This document shows positions 41,909-50,484 of a stretch of DNA of 61,823 bases, piece after piece. Source of the stretch: a virus. The notes beneath the pieces are model-generated. The model searched no databases. It worked only from the letters and a program-made list of their open reading frames with translations, and was not told the origin of the DNA. The DNA lies in the IMG/VR virus record IMGVR_UViG_3300022928_000025, positions 1 to 61,823 of that record. One strand, given 5' to 3'. Numbering within the stretch: position 1 is the first letter of the stretch; each line of letters starts with the position of its first letter. Both the position numbers and the translations under genes were made by a program.

Positions 41909-42158
41909 CTTCCGCAGAATTTTTAAAGAGCATCGCCCAGACAATTTCACTGACGATGGTTTGATTGCTCTATGGCGAGTCCTAGAGGAATTTGAAGAAG
42001 AAATGGGCGTGGAGATGGATTTTAATCTAGCTGACATTTCCTGCTCTTACGCAGAATATGCGTCCCCCAAAGAACACGCCGAAGAAGCTAGCGATTACAA
42101 CCATGTTCTAGTTGCTACCACCGCCACCGGCGGCTTAATAGTGAGGAAGACTAGCTGA
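41883..42158 (+). CDS. Hypothetical acidic protein
   Basis: 91 residues. DFRRIFKEHRPDNFTDDGLI then LWRVLEEFEEEMGVEMDFNL and ISCSYAEYASPKEHAEE. The last part (an S-x-E-Y-x-S-x-x-E-H box) resembles antirestriction and other early phage proteins only loosely. Overlaps the next gene by one base. Confidence 0.5.
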   Translation: MKKTMEFYDFRRIFKEHRPDNFTDDGLIALWRVLEEFEEEMGVEMDFNLADISCSYAEYASPKEHAEEASDYNHVLVATTATGGLIVRKTS

Positions 42159-42529
42159 TGAACACCATAGACATGAATGTTATCTGGAATGCCCTGCAGT
42201 GCTATCGAGAAGACTGTATACCTGAAAGTGACCCATTTTACGACGATGAGTGGGATCAAATCTGTACTCAAATGGCATGGATACACGAAGCGTTAGGGAT
42301 TGATTATGACGAACCTATTTCTCCAAGGCTTATGAAAAAATATTCAAATATTAAAGTCGGCTCTATTGTCACACTGAACAACTTAGAGGACGCCGTGCAA
42401 TGGAAAGTAGTAGAACGTGACGACTTCATTATAGGTGTTAAATCAGTTCGAGAAATGCACATCCGTAATTTAGTCACTCAATTTACCGACGTCTCTTGCG
42501 TCGCAAAAGTAATTGGAGACACAGAATGA
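42158..42529 (+). CDS. Hypothetical protein with short beta-barrel-like segment
   Basis: 123 residues. The middle (IKVGSIVTLNNLEDAVQWKV followed by VERDDF) looks like a small beta-barrel turn, and the N-terminus is helical with three cysteines. ATGA overlap with the next gene. No function assigned. Confidence 0.5.
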   Translation: MNTIDMNVIWNALQCYREDCIPESDPFYDDEWDQICTQMAWIHEALGIDYDEPISPRLMKKYSNIKVGSIVTLNNLEDAVQWKVVERDDFIIGVKSVREMHIRNLVTQFTDVSCVAKVIGDTE

Positions 42530-42738
42530 CCACCTATAAATGGACCGTAACAGCCCTTGATATCGCACCAACAAAAATAGTTATCGCTGGCTCCGATTTC
42601 TCTCGAAGAATTGCTGACGAGATATCTGACGCCTTGCATGACTATGCAGTTGACGCTGGCTTTGAACCCTCGGCAATTGCATGGTCTATCCACGCGGAGA
42701 TTGATCAGCAAAAAGACTCTATTGAGGAGAACGAGTAA
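42526..42738 (+). CDS. Hypothetical small protein
   Basis: 70 residues; mixed alpha/beta (YKWTVTALDIAPTKIVIAGS, then ADEISDALHDYAVDAGFEPS) with an acidic tail. Overlaps both neighbours. No family recognised. Confidence 0.5.
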   Translation: MTTYKWTVTALDIAPTKIVIAGSDFSRRIADEISDALHDYAVDAGFEPSAIAWSIHAEIDQQKDSIEENE

Positions 42739-42953
42739 TGAACGAACTAGATTACTCAACGTGGGAAACACATGACCTTAAAAGTTTGCTAGATGAAATA
42801 ACCGAGATCTACAAAGATCGTTTAGCAAACCTCGTAATTGAGCAGATAAAACAAGATATCCAAAACGGAGATTGGACTGCTATCCACCAATTGTTGATGC
42901 TTGTTTCTATCCAATATTTAGAAGGCTATCTACCAGAAGAGGAGAACGAGTAA
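42738..42953 (+). CDS. Hypothetical helical protein
   Basis: 71 residues, mostly helix (LKSLLDEITEIYKDRLANLV, IEQIKQDI), ending YLPEEENE. One-base overlap with each neighbour. Confidence 0.5.
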   Translation: MNELDYSTWETHDLKSLLDEITEIYKDRLANLVIEQIKQDIQNGDWTAIHQLLMLVSIQYLEGYLPEEENE

Positions 42954-43156
42954 TGTCTTCACTAATTCCAGCTACATATTACGGTAACACCGCCGAAGAG
43001 TGTCGTCACATAATTGCTAGTTACCTTCACTACACACAATTTGGAAAAGTTATTGAAGAGCATCCTAATAAATATGAAAGCCTTGCGCCTTTTGAAGGAT
43101 GGTGGAACGAGTATATATCCGATGAAGAACCTAACTTTTTAGAGGAGCAAGTGTAA
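42953..43156 (+). CDS. Hypothetical small protein
   Basis: 67 residues. The start overlaps the previous stop (TAATG). NTAEECRHIIASYLHYTQFG and an acidic end. No motif. Confidence 0.5.
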   Translation: MSSLIPATYYGNTAEECRHIIASYLHYTQFGKVIEEHPNKYESLAPFEGWWNEYISDEEPNFLEEQV

Positions 43157-43302
43157 TGGCTACAATTACTTGGATTAACGAGCTAGATTCACAGGCTACT
43201 GACTTTATAGCGGAAGTAGTCCTCGAAGAATTGCAAGATAGAGGCGTTAACGCTACAGAAATTTCATTTCGCATCGAAGTGGAATACGAGGAGGAATTGT
43301 AA
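43156..43302 (+). CDS. Hypothetical tiny acidic protein
   Basis: 48 residues. Helix TDFIAEVVLEELQDRG, then a strand ISFRIEVEYEEEL. Overlaps its neighbours by a base at each end (TAATG), which supports translation despite its length. Confidence 0.5.
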   Translation: MATITWINELDSQATDFIAEVVLEELQDRGVNATEISFRIEVEYEEEL

Positions 43303-43508
43303 TGTGTCATTTCGATGAAAAAACTCAAACGCTTCAAGACCCTTGGTCGGTGGACGATGTACAGAATCAAAGACCCGATCTTAACCATGAGCAATCTGTC
43401 GAGGTGCTTGCTTTTATAGCGGATCGCTTTGACGCAAACATCGGTATCAATTGGGATGTTATAGATTCCGCAGCCGATAATTTGTATCCAGAGGAAGACG
43501 AGGTATGA
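43302..43508 (+). CDS. Hypothetical small acidic protein
   Basis: 68 residues, very acidic (DPWSVDDVQNQRPDLNHEQS, LYPEEDEV). GAGGAG before the start. One-base overlap upstream and 4 nt downstream. Confidence 0.5.
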   Translation: MCHFDEKTQTLQDPWSVDDVQNQRPDLNHEQSVEVLAFIADRFDANIGINWDVIDSAADNLYPEEDEV

Positions 43509-43693
43509 GGTGGGAAATTTTGTTTCGGTGGAATGACGAGCTAAACGACCCGCCGCGAACGGCGATAGTCTCAGACGACCCGTTGTCCTTGAAGGACGAC
43601 ACAGTTATGTACACGCTAGACGAAAACGAAGTAGCAAATGGCGTAATTGGCGATTACCTTGATTTTAGAATTATACAAGCGAGAGCGGAATGA
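43505..43693 (+). CDS. Hypothetical small protein
   Basis: 62 residues; ATGA overlap both sides. RWEILFRWNDELNDPPRTAI followed by acidic segments. No motif recognised. Confidence 0.5.
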   Translation: MRWEILFRWNDELNDPPRTAIVSDDPLSLKDDTVMYTLDENEVANGVIGDYLDFRIIQARAE

Positions 43694-43893
43694 GTAACGT
43701 TGATTACAGAGACTACGCTTTAGAAGGCGTGGAGAACGGCTTCTTTAATGCCGAGCATTTGCTGTTTTGCTGCCTCAAGTATATGTCGCAAGACGACGTC
43801 AGAGACATGTTAGAAATTAACGAGTATCCCTTATGGAAGGAAGGCAATAATGAAGCATGTAAGCTACACGACCTCGAAACAAACAGCCCGTAG
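43690..43893 (+). CDS. Hypothetical small protein
   Basis: 67 residues with LLFCCLKYMSQDDVRDMLEI (a double-Cys helix). Its end overlaps the methyltransferase start by 44 nt. No function assigned. Confidence 0.5.
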   Translation: MSNVDYRDYALEGVENGFFNAEHLLFCCLKYMSQDDVRDMLEINEYPLWKEGNNEACKLHDLETNSP

Positions 43894-45169
43894 TACACGC
43901 GTTTGGATAGAAGGCGAAGCCCTTACCCGATCAGGTTTTACAGTAGGCACCCCAATAGGCGTTGCCTTCAACAAAGAAAACAAAGAAGTTGTCATCTTTA
44001 AAGATGCTAACTCTACCCGCAAAGTCACCAACAGCAGTCGCAATGGTAAGTCACGCCCTATCATCGACTTGCACAACAAAGATATTCAAGACGTATTCCC
44101 CGCTGGAACTCGCGTTGTAGTCATGTATGCCGACGGCAACATACTCATGAAACACAACCACGAGGACCAAGCCAAAGACGAGCGAGAGAAGCGCTTGGCA
44201 CTTAACATCGAAACTAAAAAGTTGACCACAGCCTCGATGTTTACTGGTGGCGGCATCTCCCACGAGGCCATCCACCAAGCGGTGACCGACCAGGATATTA
44301 CGTGCAGCACAGCATGGATTGCCGAGGCCGAGGTTAAGTACAGCGAGTCAGCCCTTGGCAATTGCCTCTCGATCACTGACGACACGGTTATGTTATCCGG
44401 CACTGTCGAAGAGATAGAAGACATCTACTATAAAAAGGTAGATATCCTCAGCTTCTCCATGCCCTGCGCTGGCTTTAGCAAAGCAGGTAAGGTCAAGCAC
44501 AACCTCTCGTCAGAAGAACACAGCGGCACTGCCCTCTTCGGCGTCTATAACGCCCTTAAGATGGCTAACCCCGCCATAGTGATCAGCGAGAATGTAACCG
44601 AGGCCCAAGACTCTCCCATGTACACACTCCTCAGATGCGAATTACAGCGTCGGGGGTACAAAGTGTTCGAGCAAGTCCTGGATTCTTCCTACACCGATTC
44701 TTTAGAGAATAGAAAGCGGTACTGGCTTGTAGGTATATCAGAAGGTATTGCCCCTGAATCATTAGCCCTTGACCCTGTACAAGCGTCTAACCGCCTCTTA
44801 TCGAGTGTCTTGCAGCCCGTGCCTGAGCAGGAATGGAAAGATCATACTTACCTAAAAGACAAAGCCATCACTGACGCAGCTGCAGGCAAAGGCTTCGCTA
44901 AGCGTCAGTTACTTAATGGCTCTGAAACTCGAATAGGCACTATCGGTAGGTTCTATGCCAAGCGCCGAAGTACTGAGCCGTTCATGACCCGAGAGGATGG
45001 TAAAGAGAGATTATTGACTCCAATCGAGCACGCAGCGGTTAAGTCAGTGCCTGCTCACCTTATAGCAGGTAACAGCACGACAACTGCCCATGAAATTCTT
45101 GGTCAGTCAGTTGATTACTTGCAGCCCTACAAACTAATGCAATTAATATATTCATCTATTTATAAGTAA
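43850..45169 (+). CDS. DNA (cytosine-5)-methyltransferase with N-terminal extension
   Basis: 439 residues. Catalytic order: motif I-like TTASMFTGGGIS, motif IV SMPCAGFSKAGK with the catalytic Cys, motif VI SENV, motif VIII SLENRKRYWLVGI, and the C-terminal motifs IX-X EHAAVKSVPAHLIAG and ILGQSVDYLQP. It methylates C5 of cytosine in duplex DNA; no cognate endonuclease is adjacent, so it is an orphan, protecting phage DNA from host restriction. The first 115 residues (RVWIEGEALTRSGFTVGTPI, then KEVVIFKDANSTRKVTN) are an AbrB/SymE-like addition not found in typical enzymes. Confidence 0.88.
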   Translation: MKHVSYTTSKQTARSTRVWIEGEALTRSGFTVGTPIGVAFNKENKEVVIFKDANSTRKVTNSSRNGKSRPIIDLHNKDIQDVFPAGTRVVVMYADGNILMKHNHEDQAKDEREKRLALNIETKKLTTASMFTGGGISHEAIHQAVTDQDITCSTAWIAEAEVKYSESALGNCLSITDDTVMLSGTVEEIEDIYYKKVDILSFSMPCAGFSKAGKVKHNLSSEEHSGTALFGVYNALKMANPAIVISENVTEAQDSPMYTLLRCELQRRGYKVFEQVLDSSYTDSLENRKRYWLVGISEGIAPESLALDPVQASNRLLSSVLQPVPEQEWKDHTYLKDKAITDAAAGKGFAKRQLLNGSETRIGTIGRFYAKRRSTEPFMTREDGKERLLTPIEHAAVKSVPAHLIAGNSTTTAHEILGQSVDYLQPYKLMQLIYSSIYK

Positions 45170-45184
45170 TACTGATATTTACTA

Positions 45185-45213
45185 TTGACCATAACTATTA
45201 GCAACGCTAATAT
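45185..45213 (+). promoter_or_regulatory. Promoter with operator (site 6), upstream of replication module
   Basis: TTGACC (45185-45190), 17 bp, TAATAT (45208-45213). Operator TATTAG-CAACG-CTAATA at 45196-45212. The start of transcription should be near 45220, so the leader is about 13 nt and consists mainly of the ribosome site GGAGG. Confidence 0.8.
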
Positions 45214-45232
45214 CATAACCCTTGGAGGTTGC

Positions 45233-45448
45233 ATGGAAACGCAAGAATACCTTTCCCTCGCAGAACAGCTGGATTCTCAGCTTCGCCAAGATCAGCACCA
45301 GTTTGAGTTGTACTCGTTTATGACGGTATGGCTCAAATCTAGGATGCCTAATCTATATACCGAGCTAGAAGCCGACTTCAGGAGGATAGAGCCGAATGTC
45401 TATTCAGTACACGCAGCAAGAGATAATTCCATCGACCATCCCTTTTAG
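45233..45448 (+). CDS. Hypothetical protein, first gene of the replication operon
   Basis: 71 residues; the ATG at 45233 is preceded by GGAGG at 45224-45228. A frame extending upstream to 45185 would translate the operator and is rejected. Helical (YLSLAEQLDSQLRQDQHQFE). Function unknown. Confidence 0.6.
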   Translation: METQEYLSLAEQLDSQLRQDQHQFELYSFMTVWLKSRMPNLYTELEADFRRIEPNVYSVHAARDNSIDHPF

Positions 45449-45749
45449 CAAAACATTTGCTAAAATTATGTATGCCAATTCACGGCATGTAAGCTCACAT
45501 GATTGGTCTTTGTTACCTAACACCCCACTTATAAGTATTATTAGTGATGATGTTGATACTTATTTCTTGCTCGTACCGGAAGACAGTTATCACCTTCACC
45601 AAAGCCTCATAGACTTTGGATTCTCATTCGCGTTTGTTTCTCTGTTGCAGGTAGCAGTTAGAAACAGCGCTGCGTGGATACACTTCTCACCTACAAACCC
45701 ATTGATTTCCGGCATTCATGTGTTCTCACAAGAGGACATTGTTCAATGA
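45396..45749 (+). CDS. Hypothetical protein
   Basis: 117 residues. Ribosome site AGGAGG ahead of the ATG. Hydrophobic strands (TPLISIISDDVDTYFLLVPE, DFGFSFAFVSLLQVAV) in a soluble-looking fold; a long overlap (53 nt) with the preceding gene. No family recognised. Confidence 0.55.
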   Translation: MSIQYTQQEIIPSTIPFSKTFAKIMYANSRHVSSHDWSLLPNTPLISIISDDVDTYFLLVPEDSYHLHQSLIDFGFSFAFVSLLQVAVRNSAAWIHFSPTNPLISGIHVFSQEDIVQ

Positions 45750-45976
45750 GTTCTTTCACCGCACAAATTCAAGAGAAAGACGAAGACCGCCAAAGAATAG
45801 AATCCCATATACAGGCCTATTTAGCAGCGGGCGGCACTATCACTCAAGTGCCCCGTGGCTATATGGCCAAACATGCCGAAGATGATTATATAGATAGAAA
45901 GCGTGCCGCTGAGAATTCACTCAAGCTTCGGTTCTCTTTTAATTCCAGTAACAAAGATCGAAATCTAACCCATTAA
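45746..45976 (+). CDS. Hypothetical protein
   Basis: 76 residues. ATGA overlap upstream. IQEKDEDRQRIESHIQAYLA then GGTITQVPRGYMAKHAEDDY and basic end; the AYLAxGGxITQVPRG pattern recurs in phage and plasmid small proteins. Eleven nucleotides ahead of the DNA polymerase. Confidence 0.6.
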   Translation: MSSFTAQIQEKDEDRQRIESHIQAYLAAGGTITQVPRGYMAKHAEDDYIDRKRAAENSLKLRFSFNSSNKDRNLTH

Positions 45977-45987
45977 GGAGAGTTACT

Positions 45988-47787
45988 ATGTTAGTAACTC
46001 TTGATTTCGAGACTTACTTTGACGTCCGTCTATCTTTAACTAAGATGACTACGATGCAGTACATCAACGACCCCGAATTTAAAGTTTGGGGCGCTTCTTT
46101 GAAGTTTGATGACTTACCCGCAGAGTGGTACGGCGAATCAGATATAGAAGAGGCTATCTCTCAGGTCAACTGGGATGAAGCTTCTTTACTGTGCCACAAC
46201 ACAGCATTTGACGGGGCAGTTCTTGCTCAGCATTACGGACACACCCCCAAATACTATCTAGATACGAGCTCAATGGCGCGTGGCATTTATCCTGGACATT
46301 CGTCCTCGTTAAAGAATACAGCCATTAGAGTATTCCCTGATGATGAATCAAAGCGCAAAGGCGATGACTTATCTAAAGCAAAAGGTATCTACGACTTACC
46401 TCCTGAGATTGAAGAGGCTCTGGCTTCGTACTGCGTGCAAGACAGCGAACTTACTTATGCCATCTATCAGGCAATAAAAGACAACCTTCCACAGTCTGAA
46501 ATGGATCTTATCGATCAAACAATACGCATGTTTGTCGAACCAGAATTGATCCTTGACCGTGAGCGTTTAACGATCTACATGGACGGGGAAAAAGCCAACT
46601 CGGAAAAAGCTATATCAGACTCAGGTGTAGCGCGAGAAGTTCTATCCTCAAACGCCAAGTTCTCTCTCTACATAGAAGAGACGCTAGGCTTAACAGTACC
46701 CACTAAGAAGTCCCCTACTACAGGTAAAGACATTCCCGCGCTCGGTAAAAACGACGCAGGCTTTCAACAGCTAGCCAAGATGTACCCGCAGCACAAGCAT
46801 GTATGGGACGCAAGAACAGCAGTCAAGTCTCGTCTTAAGGAGACACGAGCTAAGCGCTTCTTAGACGCAGCTAACCCTGATAATAAGATTGGCATACCAC
46901 TTCGCTACTATGCAGCTCACACAGGACGCTACGGCGGCTCTGACAAACTTAATTTTCAAAATATGCCCAGAGGCTCAGAACTCAGAAAATGCCTTTGTTC
47001 TCCCAAAGGGCATTATATATACGTTGCAGACTTATCAAATATAGAAGCGAGGATGCTTGCATGGTTATCTGGTCAAGATGACTTACTAGAGCAATTCCGA
47101 ACTGGGACTGATGTCTATTCAGCCTTTGCTTCGTCTATCTATGACCGAGAGATAAATAAGGATGATGATCCCACTGAGCGTTTCGTAGGAAAAACCGCTG
47201 TACTCGGCCTTGGCTACGGCATGGGATGGAAGAAATTCCAAAGCACCCTTGCTCTTGGTGCAGCAGGCCCAGTTGTAGAAGTCCAAGACGAGAAAGCGTG
47301 GCAGATCGTTAATGCTTATCGTTCGAAATTCTGGCGCATACCGCATTTATGGTCTGTCTGTAGTCAGTTTTTAATCGATATGCTCTCAGGCTCTGACAAC
47401 GCATACAGTGTTCTTAGAACTGAGAAGAATAAGATCATACTCCCTAACTCAATGTGTCTTTACTACGAAGGGCTAACCAACACTCGCGACGGTTTCCAGT
47501 TCTCTTCCGGTAATAAGACTACTTACACATATGGCGGCAAGATTACAGAAAATGTCGTTCAAGCTCTTAGCAGGATTGTTGTCACAGACGCTCTCCTGCG
47601 CATTTCTAAGATAGCGGACATCAAAGTCTGCCTCACAGTCCACGATGAGATTGTTTGCATAGCTCCTGAAGAAAATCCAGAACAGCGTCTGCAACAAATC
47701 ATCGACACTATGTGCATCGCACCTAGTTGGGCCGAAGACCTTCCCCTCGCCGCCGAGGGCGGCTTCGACAGAGCATACTCTAAATGA
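45988..47787 (+). CDS. DNA polymerase, family A, with 3'-5' exonuclease
   Basis: 599 residues. Exonuclease: DFETYFD (Asp6, Glu8), HNTAFD (Asp75), YCVQDSE (Asp152). Polymerase: motif A DLSNIEAR (Asp348), motif B O-helix Arg398-x3-Lys402-x3-Leu406-x3-Tyr410 (RFVGKTAVLGLGYG), and motif C VHDEIV (His552, Asp553). Leu406 corresponds to Phe762 of E. coli Pol I. This is the replicative polymerase. In marine phage surveys Leu at this site has been linked with temperate lifestyles, which fits the integrase and repressor here. It overlaps the CsrA-like gene by 4 nt. Confidence 0.95.
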   Translation: MLVTLDFETYFDVRLSLTKMTTMQYINDPEFKVWGASLKFDDLPAEWYGESDIEEAISQVNWDEASLLCHNTAFDGAVLAQHYGHTPKYYLDTSSMARGIYPGHSSSLKNTAIRVFPDDESKRKGDDLSKAKGIYDLPPEIEEALASYCVQDSELTYAIYQAIKDNLPQSEMDLIDQTIRMFVEPELILDRERLTIYMDGEKANSEKAISDSGVAREVLSSNAKFSLYIEETLGLTVPTKKSPTTGKDIPALGKNDAGFQQLAKMYPQHKHVWDARTAVKSRLKETRAKRFLDAANPDNKIGIPLRYYAAHTGRYGGSDKLNFQNMPRGSELRKCLCSPKGHYIYVADLSNIEARMLAWLSGQDDLLEQFRTGTDVYSAFASSIYDREINKDDDPTERFVGKTAVLGLGYGMGWKKFQSTLALGAAGPVVEVQDEKAWQIVNAYRSKFWRIPHLWSVCSQFLIDMLSGSDNAYSVLRTEKNKIILPNSMCLYYEGLTNTRDGFQFSSGNKTTYTYGGKITENVVQALSRIVVTDALLRISKIADIKVCLTVHDEIVCIAPEENPEQRLQQIIDTMCIAPSWAEDLPLAAEGGFDRAYSK

Positions 47788-47981
47788 CCAGATTAGTATT
47801 AACGCGAAAGACAGATGAAGAAGTAATTATTTCAGATAACAGCGGAAGTGTTGTCTGTTCTATCACTGTTAATAAAGTAGATAGAGGAAACGTAAGACTG
47901 TGTTTTGAGGCTGACTCAGACCTGCGGATAGATAGGAAGGAAGTTTTTTTATCTAAAAAGAAAAACAACGAATTGGGGTAG
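47784..47981 (+). CDS. csrA: CsrA/RsmA-like RNA-binding regulator
   Basis: 65 residues. RLVLTRKTDEEVIISD, then VVCSITVNKVDRGNVRLCFE, DLRIDRKEVFLSKKKN aligns along its length with bacterial CsrA (LILTRRVGETLMIGD, VRIGV, VHREEIYQRI). Leu4, and Arg51 in the place of CsrA Arg44, the key RNA contacts, are kept; a two-residue insertion lies near residue 20. CsrA dimers bind GGA sites near start codons and alter translation and stability of mRNA. A phage copy could redirect host carbon flow or tune phage mRNAs. It sits between the polymerase and primase genes. Confidence 0.85.
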   Translation: MTRLVLTRKTDEEVIISDNSGSVVCSITVNKVDRGNVRLCFEADSDLRIDRKEVFLSKKKNNELG

Positions 47982-47988
47982 GTGACAT

Positions 47989-50484
47989 ATGCAAGTTACT
48001 TTCCTCGAAGCGTCTAGCTCCACAACTCTTTCGAAGACTATATCGGGTCTGACTACAAAGCCATACCCTTTCGTTAAGAACGTTACGTCTCACAAATACG
48101 ATAACGTTGATATCGCACGCCTATACACTTTAATAGACCACCACGCTAACCTTGGCCATTGTCTATTAAAAGGAAACCCTGCAATTGATCTAGTTGATAG
48201 GAGCCGAGCCGGCAGCGTTCGTCGCCAGGATCTTAATCAGCTTCTAGTACTAGACTTTGACGGCATAAATCATCCTGCTCATATATGTCAGAAGGCATAC
48301 ACGCAAGCAGATGTTATTAGGTTAGCTGAAGTCATAATTAACCAGTTGCCTCCAGCGCTTAAAGAAGTGACCTACATAGCACAAGCCAGCAGTTCATTGG
48401 GTTTTAAGGGTGACAAGCTTAGCTTACATATAATCTTTAAGCTTAACTATGCACTGCCCCCTGCTACACAAAAACTTTGGCTTCAGAATACAAACTTCGA
48501 AACGCCTCTTTTAGCAGACCAGATAGGGCTATCAGTTAACGGACAAAGTCTTACTTGGCCGCTCGACGCTAGTCTTGCTGATAACTCTAAGCTCATATTT
48601 ATAGCGCCTCCCGTGTTTGAGAACGGTGCTGTAGACCCTTTCCCCTCGCCTAGTGAGCGGATAGTGCTAGTCCAAAAAGAGAAGCAAGAGCTCGCTTTAG
48701 ATCAGCTAGTCAATCTCAGCCCTGAAATTGTTCATAACAAATCTATAGAGTTTAAAAACAAACTCCGATCTGATCGTGGCTATAGCCGCCGTAAAGAAAA
48801 AATCTCAACTGTTAATGTAAACAACAGAGCAGAAGAGGTTCTCAGCAATCCCGATCGAATGACTATATCTATTGCTAATCAGACGTATCTACCTTGGGTT
48901 AACTGCAACATAAACTCTGGCAACTCAGCTGCATACTACTTCAGCTTAGAGCGCCCAAGTTATATGTATAACTTCAAAGGTGAACCTATATTCGAAATTG
49001 AAAAAGCTGATCCTGATTTCTTTGCATCAATCCACGAAATATTTGAAGACTATTTCAAAGTAAATGGTAAGACCCTTTTACCCGTAGTCCTACGAGACTT
49101 TGATACCGACACCTATTTCAACGGGTTGTTTGATCCTAATAAATCACAGTTTGATGACACCTTCCCTTTAAGCCCTAGTTCACAGACTGGCATGGAAAGT
49201 TTCATGGCTACTCATGGTGCTTTGCCGCCTGACCAAGTTATGGATGCCAAGATATATTTTAATCCTACTGAGAAGGTGCCTACGGTTGACCTTAAACAGT
49301 TGCCCATGAAGATTAATCTCTATCGCAGAACTGAGTACATGATGCACCCAGCTCCTGTCGACTCAAGGCTTACTTTCGGTGATGCAATTAATCTTAAGGA
49401 CAAGACCCCTTTAATATACAAACTCCTCCATCACGTACTTGGTAATGGTGATCAAGAGTTCGAACGTTTCATTAACTGGCTTGCTTATGTCTTTCAGACT
49501 AGAGAGAAGACAGGTACGGCGTGGGTTTTCACTGGGGTCCAAGGCACAGGTAAAGGCATATTTTATAGCCACATACTTCGACCTCTCTTCGGGTCACACC
49601 ACGTCCCAATGAAATCTATCCAATCTATAGAAGAGCAGTTCAATAGTTATATGCGTCAAGCAATCTTCATGATTGTGGATGAGTTCCACATGGCCAGCGC
49701 TACCCAAGGCACAATGAAGATGGCAGATAAACTCAAAAATCAGATCACTGAACCTACTCAGACAATCAGGGCTATGCGATCAAATCAGATTGAAGTGCCC
49801 TCCTACACTAACTTTATCTTTCTTACTAACCGAGCAGATGCAGTAAAGATCGAAGAGACAGACAGGCGCTACAACATTGGCCCTCGCCAAGAAGTCACAC
49901 TCCTCGAGGCACACCCAGAAGTTATAGATAACTTAGACAAAATTGAATCAGAGTTGCCCTTGTTTGCCGGTTATCTGGCAACTTTTAAAGTGAGCAATCG
50001 ATTAGTTAAGACTCCTATTATTAATGAAGCTAAAGAGCTTATGCGACAGGTTTCCTTAACTGATATTGAAGAGTTCTTCCAAGCCTTTAGGCAAGGCGAC
50101 TTACCATACTTTACTGATGTATTAGACATCGATGTCACTGACGTAATGAAAGCCGGTGAGCATATGACAGCTAAGCGAACAATCAAATATTGGATAGCAC
50201 AATCTAAAGACCCCTACTGCATTATCAGTTATGACTCTATGCAAATTATCTACAACACCTTAGTAGCTACTCACACGACCAGAATGAGCCCTTTACAATT
50301 TAAAAAAATGGCTATGAAGAATGGCCTTACATCTTCACGCAAACGCCCACATGGCGCCCCTCGAGAAGTAAACCCTATAAGAGGAGTCGAAATTCATTGG
50401 CGCCTTTCTGAACTCGTTCGGCAAGAACTTATAGCACGTTACTTTACTGAGCAAACGGATAAAAGATTATTGGAGCCCGCATGA
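47989..50484 (+). CDS. Primase-helicase (AEP primase plus D5-like helicase)
   Basis: 831 residues. N-terminal primase: LLVLDFDGINH (Asp-x-Asp metal site, about residue 83) and KLSLHIIFKLN (Ser-x-His), as in archaeo-eukaryotic primases. The C-terminal superfamily 3 helicase has Walker A VFTGVQGTGKG, Walker B IFMIVDEFH, sensor NFIFLTNRAD, and arginine finger DRRYNIGPR, in the DUF5906/D5 family. It should unwind and prime at the origin. Stop overlaps the nuclease start by 4 nt. Confidence 0.88.
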   Translation: MQVTFLEASSSTTLSKTISGLTTKPYPFVKNVTSHKYDNVDIARLYTLIDHHANLGHCLLKGNPAIDLVDRSRAGSVRRQDLNQLLVLDFDGINHPAHICQKAYTQADVIRLAEVIINQLPPALKEVTYIAQASSSLGFKGDKLSLHIIFKLNYALPPATQKLWLQNTNFETPLLADQIGLSVNGQSLTWPLDASLADNSKLIFIAPPVFENGAVDPFPSPSERIVLVQKEKQELALDQLVNLSPEIVHNKSIEFKNKLRSDRGYSRRKEKISTVNVNNRAEEVLSNPDRMTISIANQTYLPWVNCNINSGNSAAYYFSLERPSYMYNFKGEPIFEIEKADPDFFASIHEIFEDYFKVNGKTLLPVVLRDFDTDTYFNGLFDPNKSQFDDTFPLSPSSQTGMESFMATHGALPPDQVMDAKIYFNPTEKVPTVDLKQLPMKINLYRRTEYMMHPAPVDSRLTFGDAINLKDKTPLIYKLLHHVLGNGDQEFERFINWLAYVFQTREKTGTAWVFTGVQGTGKGIFYSHILRPLFGSHHVPMKSIQSIEEQFNSYMRQAIFMIVDEFHMASATQGTMKMADKLKNQITEPTQTIRAMRSNQIEVPSYTNFIFLTNRADAVKIEETDRRYNIGPRQEVTLLEAHPEVIDNLDKIESELPLFAGYLATFKVSNRLVKTPIINEAKELMRQVSLTDIEEFFQAFRQGDLPYFTDVLDIDVTDVMKAGEHMTAKRTIKYWIAQSKDPYCIISYDSMQIIYNTLVATHTTRMSPLQFKKMAMKNGLTSSRKRPHGAPREVNPIRGVEIHWRLSELVRQELIARYFTEQTDKRLLEPA

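Noticed and set aside
45185-45232. Upstream extension of the 45233 gene
   Set aside because: It would translate the promoter and operator; a clear GGAGG directly before 45233 marks the start.
45988-47787. Cyanophage identity
   Set aside because: No psbA/psbD, plastocyanin, hli or transaldolase genes; a bilin reductase alone does not prove a cyanobacterial host.
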